Shown piece by piece: positions 27,415-40,786 of a stretch of DNA of 64,000 nt (positions within the stretch are counted from its first letter, which is position 1; every line of letters begins with the position of its first letter). This DNA comes from Manduca sexta (Eukaryota > Arthropoda > Insecta > Lepidoptera > Sphingidae). The stretch lies in NCBI RefSeq assembly GCF_014839805.1, contig NC_051134.1, positions 9,021,170 to 9,085,169 on the forward strand, in the 5' to 3' direction. Below the pieces are notes generated by a model that was given only the letters and a program-made list of their open reading frames with translations, did no database searches and was not told the origin of the DNA. A program made the position numbers and the translations under genes.

Positions 27415-28532
27415 CAAGTATGTTTTTATTTTGCTTATAATTCTATGATAATATCCAAGGTACATTCTATATTATTTTAGGCCATAAATCCATTGAACAA
27501 TATTTTAAGAGTACGTAAGTTTTATCGTCGCTTTGACTGTTGGTGGGATGGTATGGGATATTTTAGTACAGAACAAGTAAAATATCCCCTATAGCGTCCT
27601 TTTCAAACGTGTTGCCTTCGGGGGACCGAATCATGAAGCCTACTGAGCTTGATCAACAACATTATCTTAATAATTATAAAAAAAAAAACATATTTTGCTA
27701 TGCTCAATGTGAGAAAGCAATGCATTCAGCTAGAACGTGTGATTAAGAATATTTTAAGTCTAACTAGCATCAACAAACTGAGATAAAAAAAATCGATATT
27801 ATGGTGCATTTATTACAAATCGATTTTAAAAGGAAAGACGTCACTGTTGTATAACCTTTTCGTCCGGAAACAAGGCGATTTCGACTACAAATAAGAGGAG
27901 TCAGTCCTTCCACAAATTCAATGAACACGGACCGATTCATACACCGACAAAATTATATATCGCTCTCTCGTAAACATATTTATAAATAAAACCTAAAATC
28001 TAACTCAACAGATCAGAATAGTCAATCCACAGGGTTTCCAACTTGCCTAACAACTGCACAAACGCAATATCGTCAATTTTAAACTCATTACGGCCGCGAT
28101 CGATCGTGGAAATATCCAGAATAGCGACGTTGATTCACTCGCTAGTGTGGCCAGACGGCACACCATTTTTCAGTTTCGCTTTTAGTTTATAGCGGTGACT
28201 AAAGCTTAGGATTTTTTTTTCGGATTTTGTTCATGCGTGACTTGGTGTTTTGGAGCTATTTTTATGTTTATAAGTGCCTAATTTGTTTAACAGCTTAATT
28301 TTTCTATTTAACGTACAAATAAATCGCTCGTCTGCTTCAGCAAGCCACACGACGGCATATAAATGGTAAAATACATACAAAAACTTCGAATTACTAAACT
28401 CTACATGGCTCTACACTGCGCTGGTAATTCTAAAACGCTAAATAATTGCTCTGGCTACAATGTGTAAATTGGAATAATCTGGTCGCTAAACTTTTTCGAG
28501 TCCTTAAACTTTTTTTTTCATCTATGTACCAG

Positions 28533-28568
28533 GATGCTACCGGAGACATGTCGTTTTTTGAAAAAAAC
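28533..28568 (+). CDS. Candidate 36-nt microexon
   Basis: A pyrimidine-rich acceptor (TTTTTTTTCATCTATGTACCAG, upper 20 bases at 28512-28532) precedes 36 bases coding for DATGDMSFFEKN, followed at once by the consensus donor GTAAGT at 28569. It is symmetric (12 whole codons), so it could be included or skipped without shifting frame. There is no partner exon to prove it. Confidence 0.3.
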
Positions 28569-29039
28569 GTAAGTCAGTCTAATCACTGGGCCAAAATGAG
28601 ACCTAGCAGTGCCAGTACGAATATCGTAGTCTCTACATTGTAATTCAAAGTTGTTACTGATGTTACTATAGACAAGAATGGCGCCCGTCAGACGAATAAT
28701 ATACTTGACTCATCTAGCTGTATGAAGAAAATATTTGTCAAATGAGAACTCTTTCCGCAAATATTTCATACCCAGCTTTTTAGGATTGACAATTGGGAAG
28801 TCTCAATTTCATAGCCACTGTTTCAATTACACATTTCCCATGTCATGTTAAAGATATTATAGAGATGACATTTATCATTGACCCTGTGTCCTTGAAGGGG
28901 TAAGCAGAGGAGGACAATAAGTGAAGTCACTTCACCATACCAGTTTTAAAACAAATCAATCCTCACAGCAAAATCCCAATAAAGATTATATACATAACAA
29001 GGTATATAATATAATATAATAATACCAGCCCTGTGTTAT

Positions 29040-29337
29040 ATATAATATAATAATATCAGCTCTATATTATATACTTGCCCACTGCTGAGCACGGGCCTCC
29101 TCTACTACTTAGAGGGTTTAGGCCTTAGTCCACCACGCTGGCCTAGTGCGGGTTGGTAGACTTCACACTCCCACAAAATTCCTATAGAGGACTTTTAAGG
29201 TATGCAGGTTTCTTCACGATGTTTTTCTTCACCGTTAAAGCTAGTGATAATTCACAAATAATACACACATCATTTTTAGAAAAATCAGAGGGGTGTGCCC
29301 TTGATATTTGAACCTGCAAACTAGGCTATCGCCGCTT
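29040..29337 (-). repeat. tRNA-derived SINE, family B (copy 2)
   Basis: Same body as 21450-21735, with the 3' tail TATAATATAATAATATCAGC on the left. The head is shortened: part of the A-to-B box region is deleted between GGTTCAAATATC and the terminal GCGGCGATAGCCTAG. Confidence 0.75.
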
Positions 29338-29794
29338 TTTACAACAGTAGAAGGTAACTTGTAGATAAGGTATAAAATCATTGACTCCCTTGACAATGCA
29401 ATTGATCTTATACCAATTGCACTCATTGCCACTACTTATTGTGCAATGTTTTGAGTAAACAATTTTATAAAACTGCAATAAACATAGTCTGATTTATCTT
29501 CTTTCATATATTACAGTAAATTATTACTATATAATAATTTGTCGGCGTATGTGTTCGTTTTCTATAATATTGGGTCATCGTGAAGAAATAGAGAGGCATC
29601 ATTGTGCTGATCATCAAAGGATACGTCATTTCTATCGATATTTTTCTTTAGTTTCATTTTACTTAAAATGAAATGTAATTAAACCATTTTGCAGCACCAG
29701 AATCGAAAAGAGTCGTAGTGTCGAGTGGGATCAAAATGTTTCCCTATGCTTAATATTCACAGAACAGTGTGTTAAGGAGGCTATGACTATATGT

Positions 29795-30110
29795 TATGGT
29801 TTTTTTTTTATAGTATCTCGACAAAGTGGCTTCACTGCACCTGATGTTAAACGAAGTGAAGCTCATAGAAAGTGCGGACCGGCCAAAGATACCAGCATAC
29901 CCGGACGGTTGGCACAGCATGTCGGCCTGCATAATTGCTTCTTCACGCACCGCTTGAAAGACGCCAAGTTGTAGAAAGGAGGGAACGCGTATGTTGGTAA
30001 ACCATTCCATAGCCTGATAGTGCGGCACAAATATGAGTTACTGAACCTTTTGGTTCGCGCCAAGATGGAAGACAGCACCGATTTGTGATGCCGCAATCCA
30101 GCACAGGTTA
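29795..30110 (-). pseudogene. 5'-truncated LINE, C-terminal end of a reverse transcriptase
   Basis: Minus-strand frames at 30096-29863 contain RTKRFSNSYLCRTIRLWNGL and ASFKRCVKKQLCR. That resembles the Arg-Leu-Trp-Asn-x-Leu-Pro C-terminus of jockey/CR1-type non-LTR reverse transcriptases. After it comes a short 3' region ending in an A-rich tail (T run at 29800-29809 on the plus strand). The start of the element is missing, as usual for these retrotransposons. Confidence 0.7.
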
Positions 30111-32411
30111 TGGAAAGGAAAGGTGTGGGTGGGGTGGGTGTCTATTGCCAGTGCAATTATTTATTTATAAAGATAAACTAAACAGATTACTGACAATAAT
30201 AATCTAAATTACATTACAGTGGATCTAATGGCTAGTCAGAATCCAAATAGAAGTGTATACAACTTATTCAAATTAGGTGACACGTATATGTTATTTAGTT
30301 ACGAATAATAATTATAAGTATAAAATATGTTGGCTAAGCTAAGGCAGACGATGTGGGAGTTGTATTTATTGTCAGGAGAAAGAGCTATTAATGATTGTCT
30401 TGCCATTTGCTTAGTGTAAGACAATAGTAGTAAAAAATAAATAAACTAAATAATAAAACATGGAACCCCTAGTGTAAGGGATGAGATGAATAGGGTAGCG
30501 AGGGGACCTTGACCCTCCGTTGTGTTGCAAATTGTAATCACAGTGCATCGAGGGGCGATGCTGATTATGATTTTAACGACGCACTTTTTGCAAAATAAAT
30601 AGCGTTTTGTAGTTTGGCTGTATTTTGCTTTTATTCTTTACGTGTTGATGTCAATGGCAAAGCCGAAGTTTTAAGACCTTATAGCTGACATAAACAAGAG
30701 AAAATGCAACAATAAAATTAAATGCAATGAAATTGTATAATCAACAGGATCGACCAATTAGAGAGTAATGATATAATAATATAATGCGATAATTACGCTT
30801 TAATCGAACATATTTAATTTGACATCCTTCATGACACAACAAATAAGTAGTTGTGCCCGGAAGAAAGTTTCATGCAGGCGGAAACAAGCAAAATAACCAA
30901 TAAGATAAATTTCAAGAACTTACATTTCAAATAATATTCATTCCTCATTAACATGGCAGAGTCAAGCCCAAACGCCTATTCATAACGCGAAGCCTTTTCA
31001 AATCCGACGGAGGAATACTGTCTGCGGCCTAGCGGCAAAATATAAGCCGGAACACTAGTATTATCCCGGATTCCCCTCTCTCGTCCCGCCAGCGGTTTTG
31101 TCATTCAGTTTTTTCTAACAAGCCCCTTTCCTTCATGCACAAAAATGGCTTTACGAAGTATAAATTCCCCATGCTTACATTATTTTATAGTGTAAATTAA
31201 TATTGAATACTAAAATGTTTTGCATTCATGTTTGAGAAAAGTGGAAATAACATAAAAAGTTAGATAGGTATAATTTAAATAGTATCAATTCATTTCTGAT
31301 GTCAGTTGGTCCGATTCCCGGGTGGGAAGCGTAATTTCAAAAATCTCTTAATGCAATCTTGCTTATTTTTAAAAATAAAAGAATGTCTCCTTTGAGTATA
31401 ATTTATTATCTTCAGTATTAAGCCGTGTAAATATAAAATATAAACATTTATTCTGTAAATATATAACCAAAATATGTTGAATGTTTCATACGTTTAAAAA
31501 TAACTGGTATAATCCATGCTAAACTCCCATTTACAAAAAAGGGGAAATTTTCCCGATATCCGACTCTGATAAAAGGTTCGAGTCACGTGAAGTAAAAAAG
31601 TACTTTTGGTTTGAGTTATTCAATATTTATTAGCTGAGGAAATCCTCCGGTTTTTAAGCAAAGTTTGTTAATTATAACATCGGAAACGAAGTTATAATCT
31701 AATATGTAGAGTTTCAATTCGTTTTTTTTTTGTTATGATTAAGAATAAAATCTCTCGTCATTCGCAATTCCTTCGCTTTAAACAACGCTCGTTTAGTTTT
31801 GGTCATAAAATACAATGAAAAAGATGTAACTGTCTTTATAAAAATGTTTTTAATGTTATTATCGATTTATGGATAAAGACAGAGATTGTCTATGGTACAG
31901 AAAAGTTATATATTGGAAGCACAGTCACTTTGTCTCTTTTTATTGACCAATGATTCCCTGCTGGACAAAGGGACACGTTAAAACATTCTTTCAAATAATT
32001 ATTATGTATTACCCAAAGAAAGAAAAACGCGCCATGGTAAAAATACAGAACTAATTTCTTATACTGACTTTAACTAACGAAAAAGCAAAAGTGGCGCCCC
32101 GAAGGATATTTATTTTTCTGTTTAGTTTATAAGTATTATAAGAGTCAAAGATATAAACTATAAAGCTGTTAAACGCAAACGTCTCACTCATTACAAACGC
32201 CAGAAACGCCACTTATTTTGCTTTGACCTGATAACACCGAATGCAATGGACTACCGATATATTTATGCTTTATTGCGGGTAACTGTTCTGTATTTATAAA
32301 TTAATAGAGTGTCATTTAAATCGTCATTTTAGTGTAAATAGTAATCGTCAAGCCTTTGCCCCACTATAACGCAACACACATTTTCAAATATGCTGAAACG
32401 AATTTTATTGG
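30111..32411. other. No supported gene; AT-rich DNA
   Basis: A GC-richer stretch at 30975-31115 and a box-B-like GGTCCGATTCCCGGGT at 31308-31323 are the only local features; neither supports a gene. Confidence 0.45.
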
Positions 32412-32778
32412 TTAAGGCGATACCTCAAGGGCCATTTTCATACATTTTGTTTCGGCTTTAATCTGGGTAACTAAACAAGTATTGGCAAGTAAAGAATTTA
32501 AATTCACGTCTAGTTAGTGATTAGTTCTCGCAGTTAAAAGAAAAATGTAAAAATAATTAATAATCATGGATATTTCTGCCTTTAAAATTTCGTCATATTA
32601 AATTTTAAAGGCCGAAATATCCATGATTATTAATTATTTTTACGTTTTCTTTCAACTGCGAGAACTAATTTACTAACTAGACGTGAATTTAAATTCTTTA
32701 CTTGCCAATACTTGTTTAGTTACCCAGATTAAAGCCGAAACAAAATGTATGAAAATGGACCTTGAGGTATCGCCTTAA
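32412..32778. repeat. Foldback MITE with 179-bp arms and TTAA ends
   Basis: Left arm 32412-32590 and right arm 32600-32778 are near-perfect reverse complements around a 9-nt centre; I count only a handful of differences, including two one-base indels. It begins TTAAGGCGATACCTCAAGG and ends CGCCTTAA. TTAA at each edge suggests a piggyBac-type target, but no transposase is present. Confidence 0.85.
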
Positions 32779-34049
32779 TTGATAAGTTTACTTCTCTTTC
32801 TGTTCCTTTTTCAAATATCGTGACGCATTTTCTTTTCTTCGAGTTTCAAATCACAACGTTTTTAAAGAAGTTTCACTTGAAAAAATCATTGGAGACATGC
32901 AGTGACCGCAATGCAGGTAATTACAGTGCCTATTGCCTAGGTAATGTTTGTAGAACACTGTCCAACTTGGTTGTTTCCTGTAACAGCAAAATAGCATAAA
33001 ATGGTGACTACATACCGTAGATAATTGGTTTTGGACCTTCTGGCATCTCGTGGACCTTATAAGATAACAAAGCTGTTTTTAAAGCTATATATTACACATT
33101 ACAACTCCATTTGTAGGGCTTCCGTGTAGCTAAAACTAGGTACACCGTGATTCTGTCACTTTGGACTCTACATTTCAAAAACTCAAAGTTATTTTGAGTT
33201 TGTATTTTTTTAAATATAACTTGAAATTAATTCGATGTTTGTCTTGTTTTGTAAAGCACGTGGGCTTGTAGCAATTGTTTGATAGCTATAAATAAGAGCA
33301 ATTGATCGTTGTGTCCGAGCGGCCATATGGGGAGCCAGCCGTGCGACGATCTCCTTTCGTAATAGTAACCGATATATGCAATAATGGCGCGAATTACAGC
33401 AGGTAGCGATTTATTAATCTACCAAAAAAACAGATAATAATAATAATCGCATTTCGCTAAGATGACACGACGCATATAGGGAAATGGTGGCCACACTTAA
33501 TTTTTTAAGCGAAAACATTTTAGTTAAGTTGTTTGATCTCAAGAGACGATCCTTCTAAAAGAATTAAAGCAAAAGTGTTTACAAAGACATGAAATTTGCT
33601 GTCTTTACATAAGTGTTTAGAATGTTGTGGCCACTTTGATTTAGGCTTTATAAGTGACACTGTTGCGAATGAAATTACTCATAACATTAGTCTATGATCA
33701 ATCCACTGAACTCCATGCGACATTTGGTGAGTGTATCGACTGACAAGAGATATCCCTAACCAGTTCACTTAATTATGCCGGCCTGTTATACACTACTGCT
33801 TCTGGAACGCAAAACACTTATGTGAACCTCTATAGTAGGTTTTACTTCTTATGTACGGACCTATCTAGGCGAACGCAAATATCCTATCCCCAGAATATAT
33901 CCTACCACCAGCATAGACAATAAAAAATTACCCACGTCTTGGACTAAACCTTTTTAATAGTTGATAAGCTCTAGGCTCTATTGAACAGGCAGGCTCTATT
34001 GGTCAGTATAATACTGGGCAGGTGATATTAAATAAGGGTCACTTGAATA

Positions 34050-34145
34050 CACTGGATACAGGCCGCTTTCGACAGGACCGTCTGGAAATCTTTGGGGGAG
34101 GCCTATGTTCAACAGTGGACCCTATTTGGCTGATGATGATGATGA
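34050..34145 (+). pseudogene. RTE-like LINE, C-terminal fragment and tail
   Basis: Encodes AAFDRTVWKSLGEAYVQQW then TLFG and a stop, followed by a GATGATGATGAT tail. The matching end is at 44550-44640 on the other strand. Confidence 0.7.
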
Positions 34146-34465
34146 GGATATTAAAAACGAGATAAGGCGCCGACGTTCATGACTCACGCCGGCGCTTCAC
34201 CACAGAGGACCATATTTCAGTGGTAATTACTGCGTATTTTGTTGTCTTAAAGTCTGAATTTGGTACTAATTGTACACCCACTGTATTACTCACCAGGCGC
34301 GTGACCTTATGTGGACATTTTAAAACTAAATGGATAATAAGGTAGATTAGACAGAGGCTTGTGGTGGTAAGCGAGCAAATGGATCACCTAATAGTGACTA
34401 AACGACTGTCTCTGGACATCCATCAACAACAGAATCGCAGGATCCTAAATTTAAGACAAATAATG

Positions 34466-34662
34466 TACAGTGAGCAACAAAAGTAGCTGAACAATTCAAA
34501 TACTCTACTCGCGTTTGAACTTTTACGTTTTTTCTTTATTAAAATACACTACAAAGAGTTTACTTTATTCTGATGAAGAAAAAATAATATCTCGATTGAA
34601 AATAAAGTGTAGAAGCATATTAAAGTCTCGAATTTGTTCAACTACTTTTGTAGCTGAATGTA
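34466..34662. mobile_element. Tc1-type MITE, about 197 bp
   Basis: Left end TACAGTGAGCAACAAAAGTA and the reverse complement of the right end TACATTCAGCTACAAAAGTA form inverted repeats that continue through GTTGAACAA-TTC. TA dinucleotides bound both ends. The interior is non-coding. Confidence 0.75.
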
Positions 34663-36190
34663 TTTAGATCAAAAGTAAGTGACCGAAAATACTTACGGCA
34701 GTCGTTAATAAGACAAGCAGCAACATACGAGCAAAGACCTATTCTTGTTTAAAAGACTTTGTAGCTAATGCAATTCCTGGGCATCACTAGTATCATGTAG
34801 ACCTTCGTAATAATTTACTCAATGTCTTGTATACTGTTGGTGGTTATGAACATCCACAAAGGAAATAGATTTTTATTTAAATATTATAAAATTAATAAAA
34901 AAATACTATCATTATGTAATATGTTAAGTGTATTAAAACATCAGTTGTTCATAACCTCATGTGTCTCCAGACAGAGGCTCGGCCAGGAGAGGCTCGCAAA
35001 TGGAGCGTGAAATCGCGTGTCAGTCTTCTAAGACAATATGTTAGATGTCCCAGTAATTGTTGGGCGTTGGCTGCATACTGAATAGACGACATGTTTTGTG
35101 TCTATTTTTGGGTTTAAATTGAGTTTGTAACCTAGTAATTTTCGTAAAACCATTAGCTTAGTTAGCATTCGGTACAAAAACTTGACTGTAAAAATCACTT
35201 ATATAGATTGCGGACCAGGAAGTTTGATTATTAGGTCGAGTAACAAATTGTATATTTTTTTTAGGGGATATAACACGGTAAATAGAATGTAGTTCTATTT
35301 TATTAACTTATTCAAATTAATTATATCAAAATGTTGTGTATGGATTTATAAAAAATATTATTATAATAATATTCGACATCGCTTTATATTGTACATAATT
35401 TACGTTAAAATTCCCTGTTTTGAATTTGTCAGTAGACCGCGAACAAAAGACGGCAGCCTTTGCAGGAGGGTGGCATCGTTGGTAACGTAGAGCTTTTTTA
35501 TTGCTCTCAGAGAAAGAAAGATGCAGACGCGGAAGTGGTAAGAAAATATAAACCGGCATTAATAATTCCAAGAAAAAAAAGTCTTACGTTATTATCCTAG
35601 TCGCCTAGTAAAATAATTAGAGCAAAGTAACGTTAACGTAATGTCAACATTGCTACACAAACTTCAGCAGGCGCTAACGAACATAAGCTGGAATGGTTGT
35701 TGTATAGTGTAGAGTCTAAGTAAAATAAATTTATTACATAAAATGCACGAAATAGTTTTATTTTAATGTCATTCTCGGCAACATAACAATTATTTCTTTC
35801 TCTATGGATAGTGCTTAAATTACTAGGCACTCGAATTTTTATGTTAATAGATATGCATAAAGAAAACCAGCATAAAATTACAATACTTTAATATAGTAAC
35901 CCATTCTTACAAGTTTACAGAAATATTGACTATCTTTGTTTATGTACATTCATTTGGTAACGCACTGAACAGATGGCACTAACTAACTACTTACAAATAA
36001 TATTAAAATAGTTTACATATTCACGAATACATTTCAGTCAACGGCGTTGACAGAGACACCAGTTCTAAAGTGTCTACAAAAAAAAATTAAAAAGCAGTTT
36101 TTCAATTACAAGTTAAGAATAAATATGTTTTTTATCTACAAACATAGTATTTTATCTATTTACTATATTCTTGATTTTAAATGTTGTAGC

Positions 36191-36267
36191 TTAGGGGCCG
36201 TTCAAGCATTACGTAACGCAAAAATCCAAAAAAAATTGAATTACGTAATACTTGAACGGCCCCTTAA
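36191..36267. repeat. Short hairpin MITE after the lipase stop codon
   Basis: GGGGCCGTTCAAGCATTACG from 36194 pairs with CGTAATACTTGAACGGCCCC, about 26-bp arms around a short A-rich loop, flanked by TTA(A/G). It starts about 100 bases beyond the stop codon, so it may lie in the lipase 3' UTR. Confidence 0.7.
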
Positions 36268-36369
36268 GTAATTTTAAGGTGGCATTAATAGCTCACTTCA
36301 AAAATGTCAAGTAACGATTTGCTGCTTCAACCGATCTTCAATTACATTAAACTAGACATCCTCTATATG

Positions 36370-36542
36370 TCATAATGCTCCCTCCTGGACTCCAGTGAGG
36401 AGGAACTGCCTGGAGTTGTTGTGGGTGAAGATGAAGGGTGCCTCCGGTGAGGGACAGCGGAACGACCTCATCAGCACCGGAGGGACGTTGTCTGACTTGT
36501 TGCCCACCGGCTCCAACAGGTTGTTCCACAGGAGGTTTGCAG
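36370..36542 (-). CDS. PLB1: Lipase exon 7 (terminal)
   Basis: Acceptor TTCTTCCAG before 36542; completes the Ala codon begun in exon 6. Encodes [20 protein letters not shown], then a Cys-Pro segment typical of the family end, and stops at TGA 36372-36370. No GPI or membrane tail is visible. Confidence 0.9.
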
Positions 36543-39500
36543 CTGGAAGAAATATTAAAGTTGGAAGGTCACTATTGGTGGTAGATATATGTGAGAGTAC
36601 GCCTGGATTTACTACCGCAATGTCTATTTCTGAGTGTGTAGTCATTGTGTTCTGGATTGAACATAGTATCCAGTGTAACTACTGGACATGATTTAACATC
36701 TCATGTCTCAGGCGAGTGCAGTGGAATACCAAACAATACTTTGTAATTTGATGGTGTTTCTACTGTTTTTAGGTATTACTTACCATCAGGAACGGTAAGC
36801 TCGTCTCGTCATTCAAAGCAATTTACTTTAATTTTAGTTTTCAAAGGTTTTTTTTCTATCGGGGGTGTTCAAATAGTTTACGGTACTAGAAGGGGAAAGT
36901 AAGATGTCTATTACAAGGTAGATCCTCGTGAAGGTTCACAAGAAGTTTCTGGATGTAAGTGGCATATAAAAGGTTGGTCTAAAATATTTTAGTGGAGGCC
37001 AATGTTCAGCTGTGTTTCAAAGGTTTAAGAAGATACTACCTACTGTATTGGTTATCTTAGCGACAGACGATCCTGTCTTAGCTATGAATATTTATAACTG
37101 CAGCTTTTCGTTTATTTTATTTATTTATTTAAACCTTTTTTGTAGATCGAAAATATAAAAAAAAGAAGACAAATTTGTATACAGACGGTGGAAAAGATTA
37201 CATTGGTGGTACAAATGGCGGTCTTATCGCTCGAGGCGATGTCTACCAGACAACCATTAGATGGAAATGATAAAAGTAGTCGACAGGGCAGTTTAGGGCG
37301 TACGTAAAAAAGATAAAAAATAATAATAATATATCAATAGCCCAGCAAGCAGTCCAGCTAGATCCCATCCATAGACCCAGTATAATTCCCATCTTTTCTG
37401 CAATAGTCCCTGCAACTTGCAAGCGCTGTCTTTGGCTGTATTTCCTCCATAATTACAGACATAGAGAGTACTCGCAAGTTGTATAAACCCCAACTAGAGT
37501 AATGTATCTTAAAGGGGCCTCTACGTGTTGGATCCATGTCCCCACGCAAGCCTTCCAAAAGGACCGGCCTATATGCCGTGATTTCCCGCAGGAAAGATAC
37601 AACATAATATGAAAAATTAGATACGATAATATGTAGAATATACTATATAAATATAAACATACGCTAACACAAATAATTATAGACAACATATACATACAAA
37701 CATACATTTCCTGCTCAATACCATTTTGGAAACTAAAGTGATATTCCAAGACCGTGTTATTGAACATCTCATGAGGACATGGAGTACTCACCGAGCGCGT
37801 GTCCCTTCTGCGAGAAGTGGAAGCAGTCGTGGGTGATGTAGGACTGGTGGATGACCAGCGGCAGTGGGGGGGTGGGGGGGAACGGCGCGTTGAACAGACG
37901 CATGAACGGCTGCAACACCACCGTGAAGTCGGGCCGGGTGTCGTACCGACCGCTCTCCACCTGGAAAACACAGGAAAATCAGAACAAATATGTGGGATGT
38001 CAACTTATTTATACCTCTATACTATTTATAAAGCTGAAGAGTTTGTCTGACTGAACATAAACCCAAAAACTACCCAACGGATTTCGATAAAATTTGGTAT
38101 GGAGATAGTTTAAGCGGGAAGAACATTGACAACTACATATAACAACAAAAACTTTCGTCTGGAAAAACTTTATTACGCGAGAGGAGCCGCGGGCAAAAGC
38201 TAGTTCTCTATATTGATCAGTATGATGACTAAAATTACTCTATAAAAATTTTAAAACCTTTTAAATTGTAAAATTGTAAATGCTTGCTGTGGAGAATGTT
38301 GTAAATGCCTATTATGGGTGTACATATCAGATAATATATTGTGTTATGACAACTGTCATAAGTTATAAAAAATGTAATTAGTGAGTAAGTAATATGCATA
38401 CTATTGGCGTTTCTATAAACAAAAAAATAAATAAATAAAACGAAACAGTAACCCTCTTATTCATAGACGATATTTGTCTAAACTGCATCTTTGCTGTGAT
38501 AACAAGTCTGTTTCTCAAAGCTGACGGCATGGCAGCCTTCGCAGTGCGTAGACATAGGGCCGTTGTGATTGGGCACATTAGCATGTTAACGTTATTATGT
38601 TATATATAATAGCAGAAGGAACGTACCAGCATCATCTCAGCCTTCTGATAGAGTCGTGACATGCGCACGATGTCCTCGAGCTCGTTCCCGCCCTGGTGGA
38701 AGCACGAGCAGAACAGCGAGTGCATCAGGCGACACATCATCGGACGCAGCACGCGGACCGATACTGACACATCTGATGAAAGAGAAGAAGTCATAGGAGA
38801 AATACAAGCAATGATACATCTGATGAAAGAAAAGTCATAGGAGAATACAATCCTATTGATCTTTATAAACCTTACCTAACACCGGCACCAGATTCACAAT
38901 GGTCCTGGGAAGATGCTCGTGGAGGTAGTCCAGGGCCTTCGCGAGCTTCCTCGCATGCGCCGCGGGGGACCAGGAGACAGGGTTGTGACATGCTGCGGAG
39001 CAGATGTCGTTGGCGCCGATGAAGACAGTGACCATTTTCCAGTCACGGGAAATGTCGATGTCGGGAGAAGCTCGCATTCGGGCTACCACTATCTGCAAGG
39101 TTGATAATTTGTAATTAGTGGAATATGTAATGGAATTTGTCGTGAGAATTGAAATGGTGCTTTTTATGGTAGATAGTAGTTGACCCGACAGACGTTGTTC
39201 CTTCTTAACTATGAATTTGCAGCGCGCATTCTGTCAATAGCTAAAATTCACTTTTCTTTAATTTCCTAATGTTCCGCTCAAATTCCTTAATTATTTCTTT
39301 CATAAGATCCTTCTCCTGACAATAAAAAACACAACAAAAAATACTGAAATTGGTCCAGCCGTTCACGCGTGATGGCGTGACCAAGAGAAATAGGGATTCA
39401 TTTTTATATATATAGATAAGGTAGAATTAAAATAACAAATAGTGATCTGCTAAATCCCAAGGAATATAAATGAGCAAAGGCTTAGTCTACCCATCACAAC

Positions 39501-40739
39501 AGAGGATTACGAGGGATTTTCGAAACTAGGAGTAAGATATGTCTGCAGGGTAAAAGATATTAGTTTCAAAACTGCGGGCTGATGTGCTCCCGACGTTTCG
39601 AAGACTTTGCAGCCTGCATAGTCACGGTTGGGAACTGCATGAAGGCTGCAAAGTCTTCGAAACATCGGAAGTAAAAAGAAAAAAAATGTAGCGCAAATAA
39701 ATAAGTAAAGTTATTTTCAATGTCGAACATAGGCGTAAACATAGAAATAAATGTTCTCATGTCGACATCAAAAGAAATTAAAATTACATTGAAAAGCAAT
39801 ACTGTGTGGTTAATTGTTTAATTAAAGATGTCTCAATCACTAGATTTCTGCTGTGAGGTTTGCAGTTATTTTAATATGTTGCGGGTGATCGACCTCAAAA
39901 TTTGGCAATGCGTAAAGAAATCGAAGGCCAATGTCGAAGATCGCATGTCGACGAACATAAACGGATACCTCGTTGTAATTTTATACAGTTTTATATTGTG
40001 AAAACTGCGTTTTAGCTGCTATTAATTAACTATGAACAACTGTTGCATTACTGTTGGAAATTGTGAAAATTTCAACGTTGCAAATTAAAACATAAGACCT
40101 TCTTCAACATTCCAAATGTGTATGATGCACTCATATGATGAAATCACAGTATCGAAGTATGCGTTTAAATTTTGCAGGACTTTAACTTCATGAAATCCTT
40201 CTTCTCAAATATGAGTAAAATTTATAAAAAAACAACGATCAGCTATAAGGAAAAGATGCAGAAGTACACATCTTAGTCAACACCAACATTTCCAAACCCA
40301 TACAAGCTCATAGTTGCGTAGTACCTTTCATAAAGATAAACATGGATCACACAAATCTGCAAGGTCCATCAGATTACAATTTTTAAAGCACGTAGTTGAC
40401 CTCACCTGTGTGGGAGGTGATGTAATATTTTCATGGCCTTAATCCGCTGGACAATAGTCCGTTTTCACCTCTTTAGAATCTAGACGTAACGAGACTGAGC
40501 GCATTACAATGATTACTGCCATTTGGTCTTCTTGATTCATTAGCTACGATGTTTAGGCTTTGCAAATGTATGGTAAAAGTAGGTCGCATAGAGTTGACTT
40601 TATCTATCTATCTATCTATATCTATACTTATAATAAATCTATAGAGAAGTCAATTCTGTACATTAAATATATTTTCAAAATAACTATCACGGGGTGATTA
40701 GGGATCGATACTGATGCCAAAAATGCAATTAGTAAAATT

Positions 40740-40786
<47 letters not shown>

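Noticed and set aside
31300..31330. GGTCCGATTCCCGGGT as a tRNA T-arm
   Set aside because: No matching 5' half upstream; likely a SINE remnant or chance.
37453..38050. Several long frames on both strands around lipase exon 6
   Set aside because: Only the frame joined by consensus splice sites carries the lipase motif; the rest are shadows of the same GC-rich exon.
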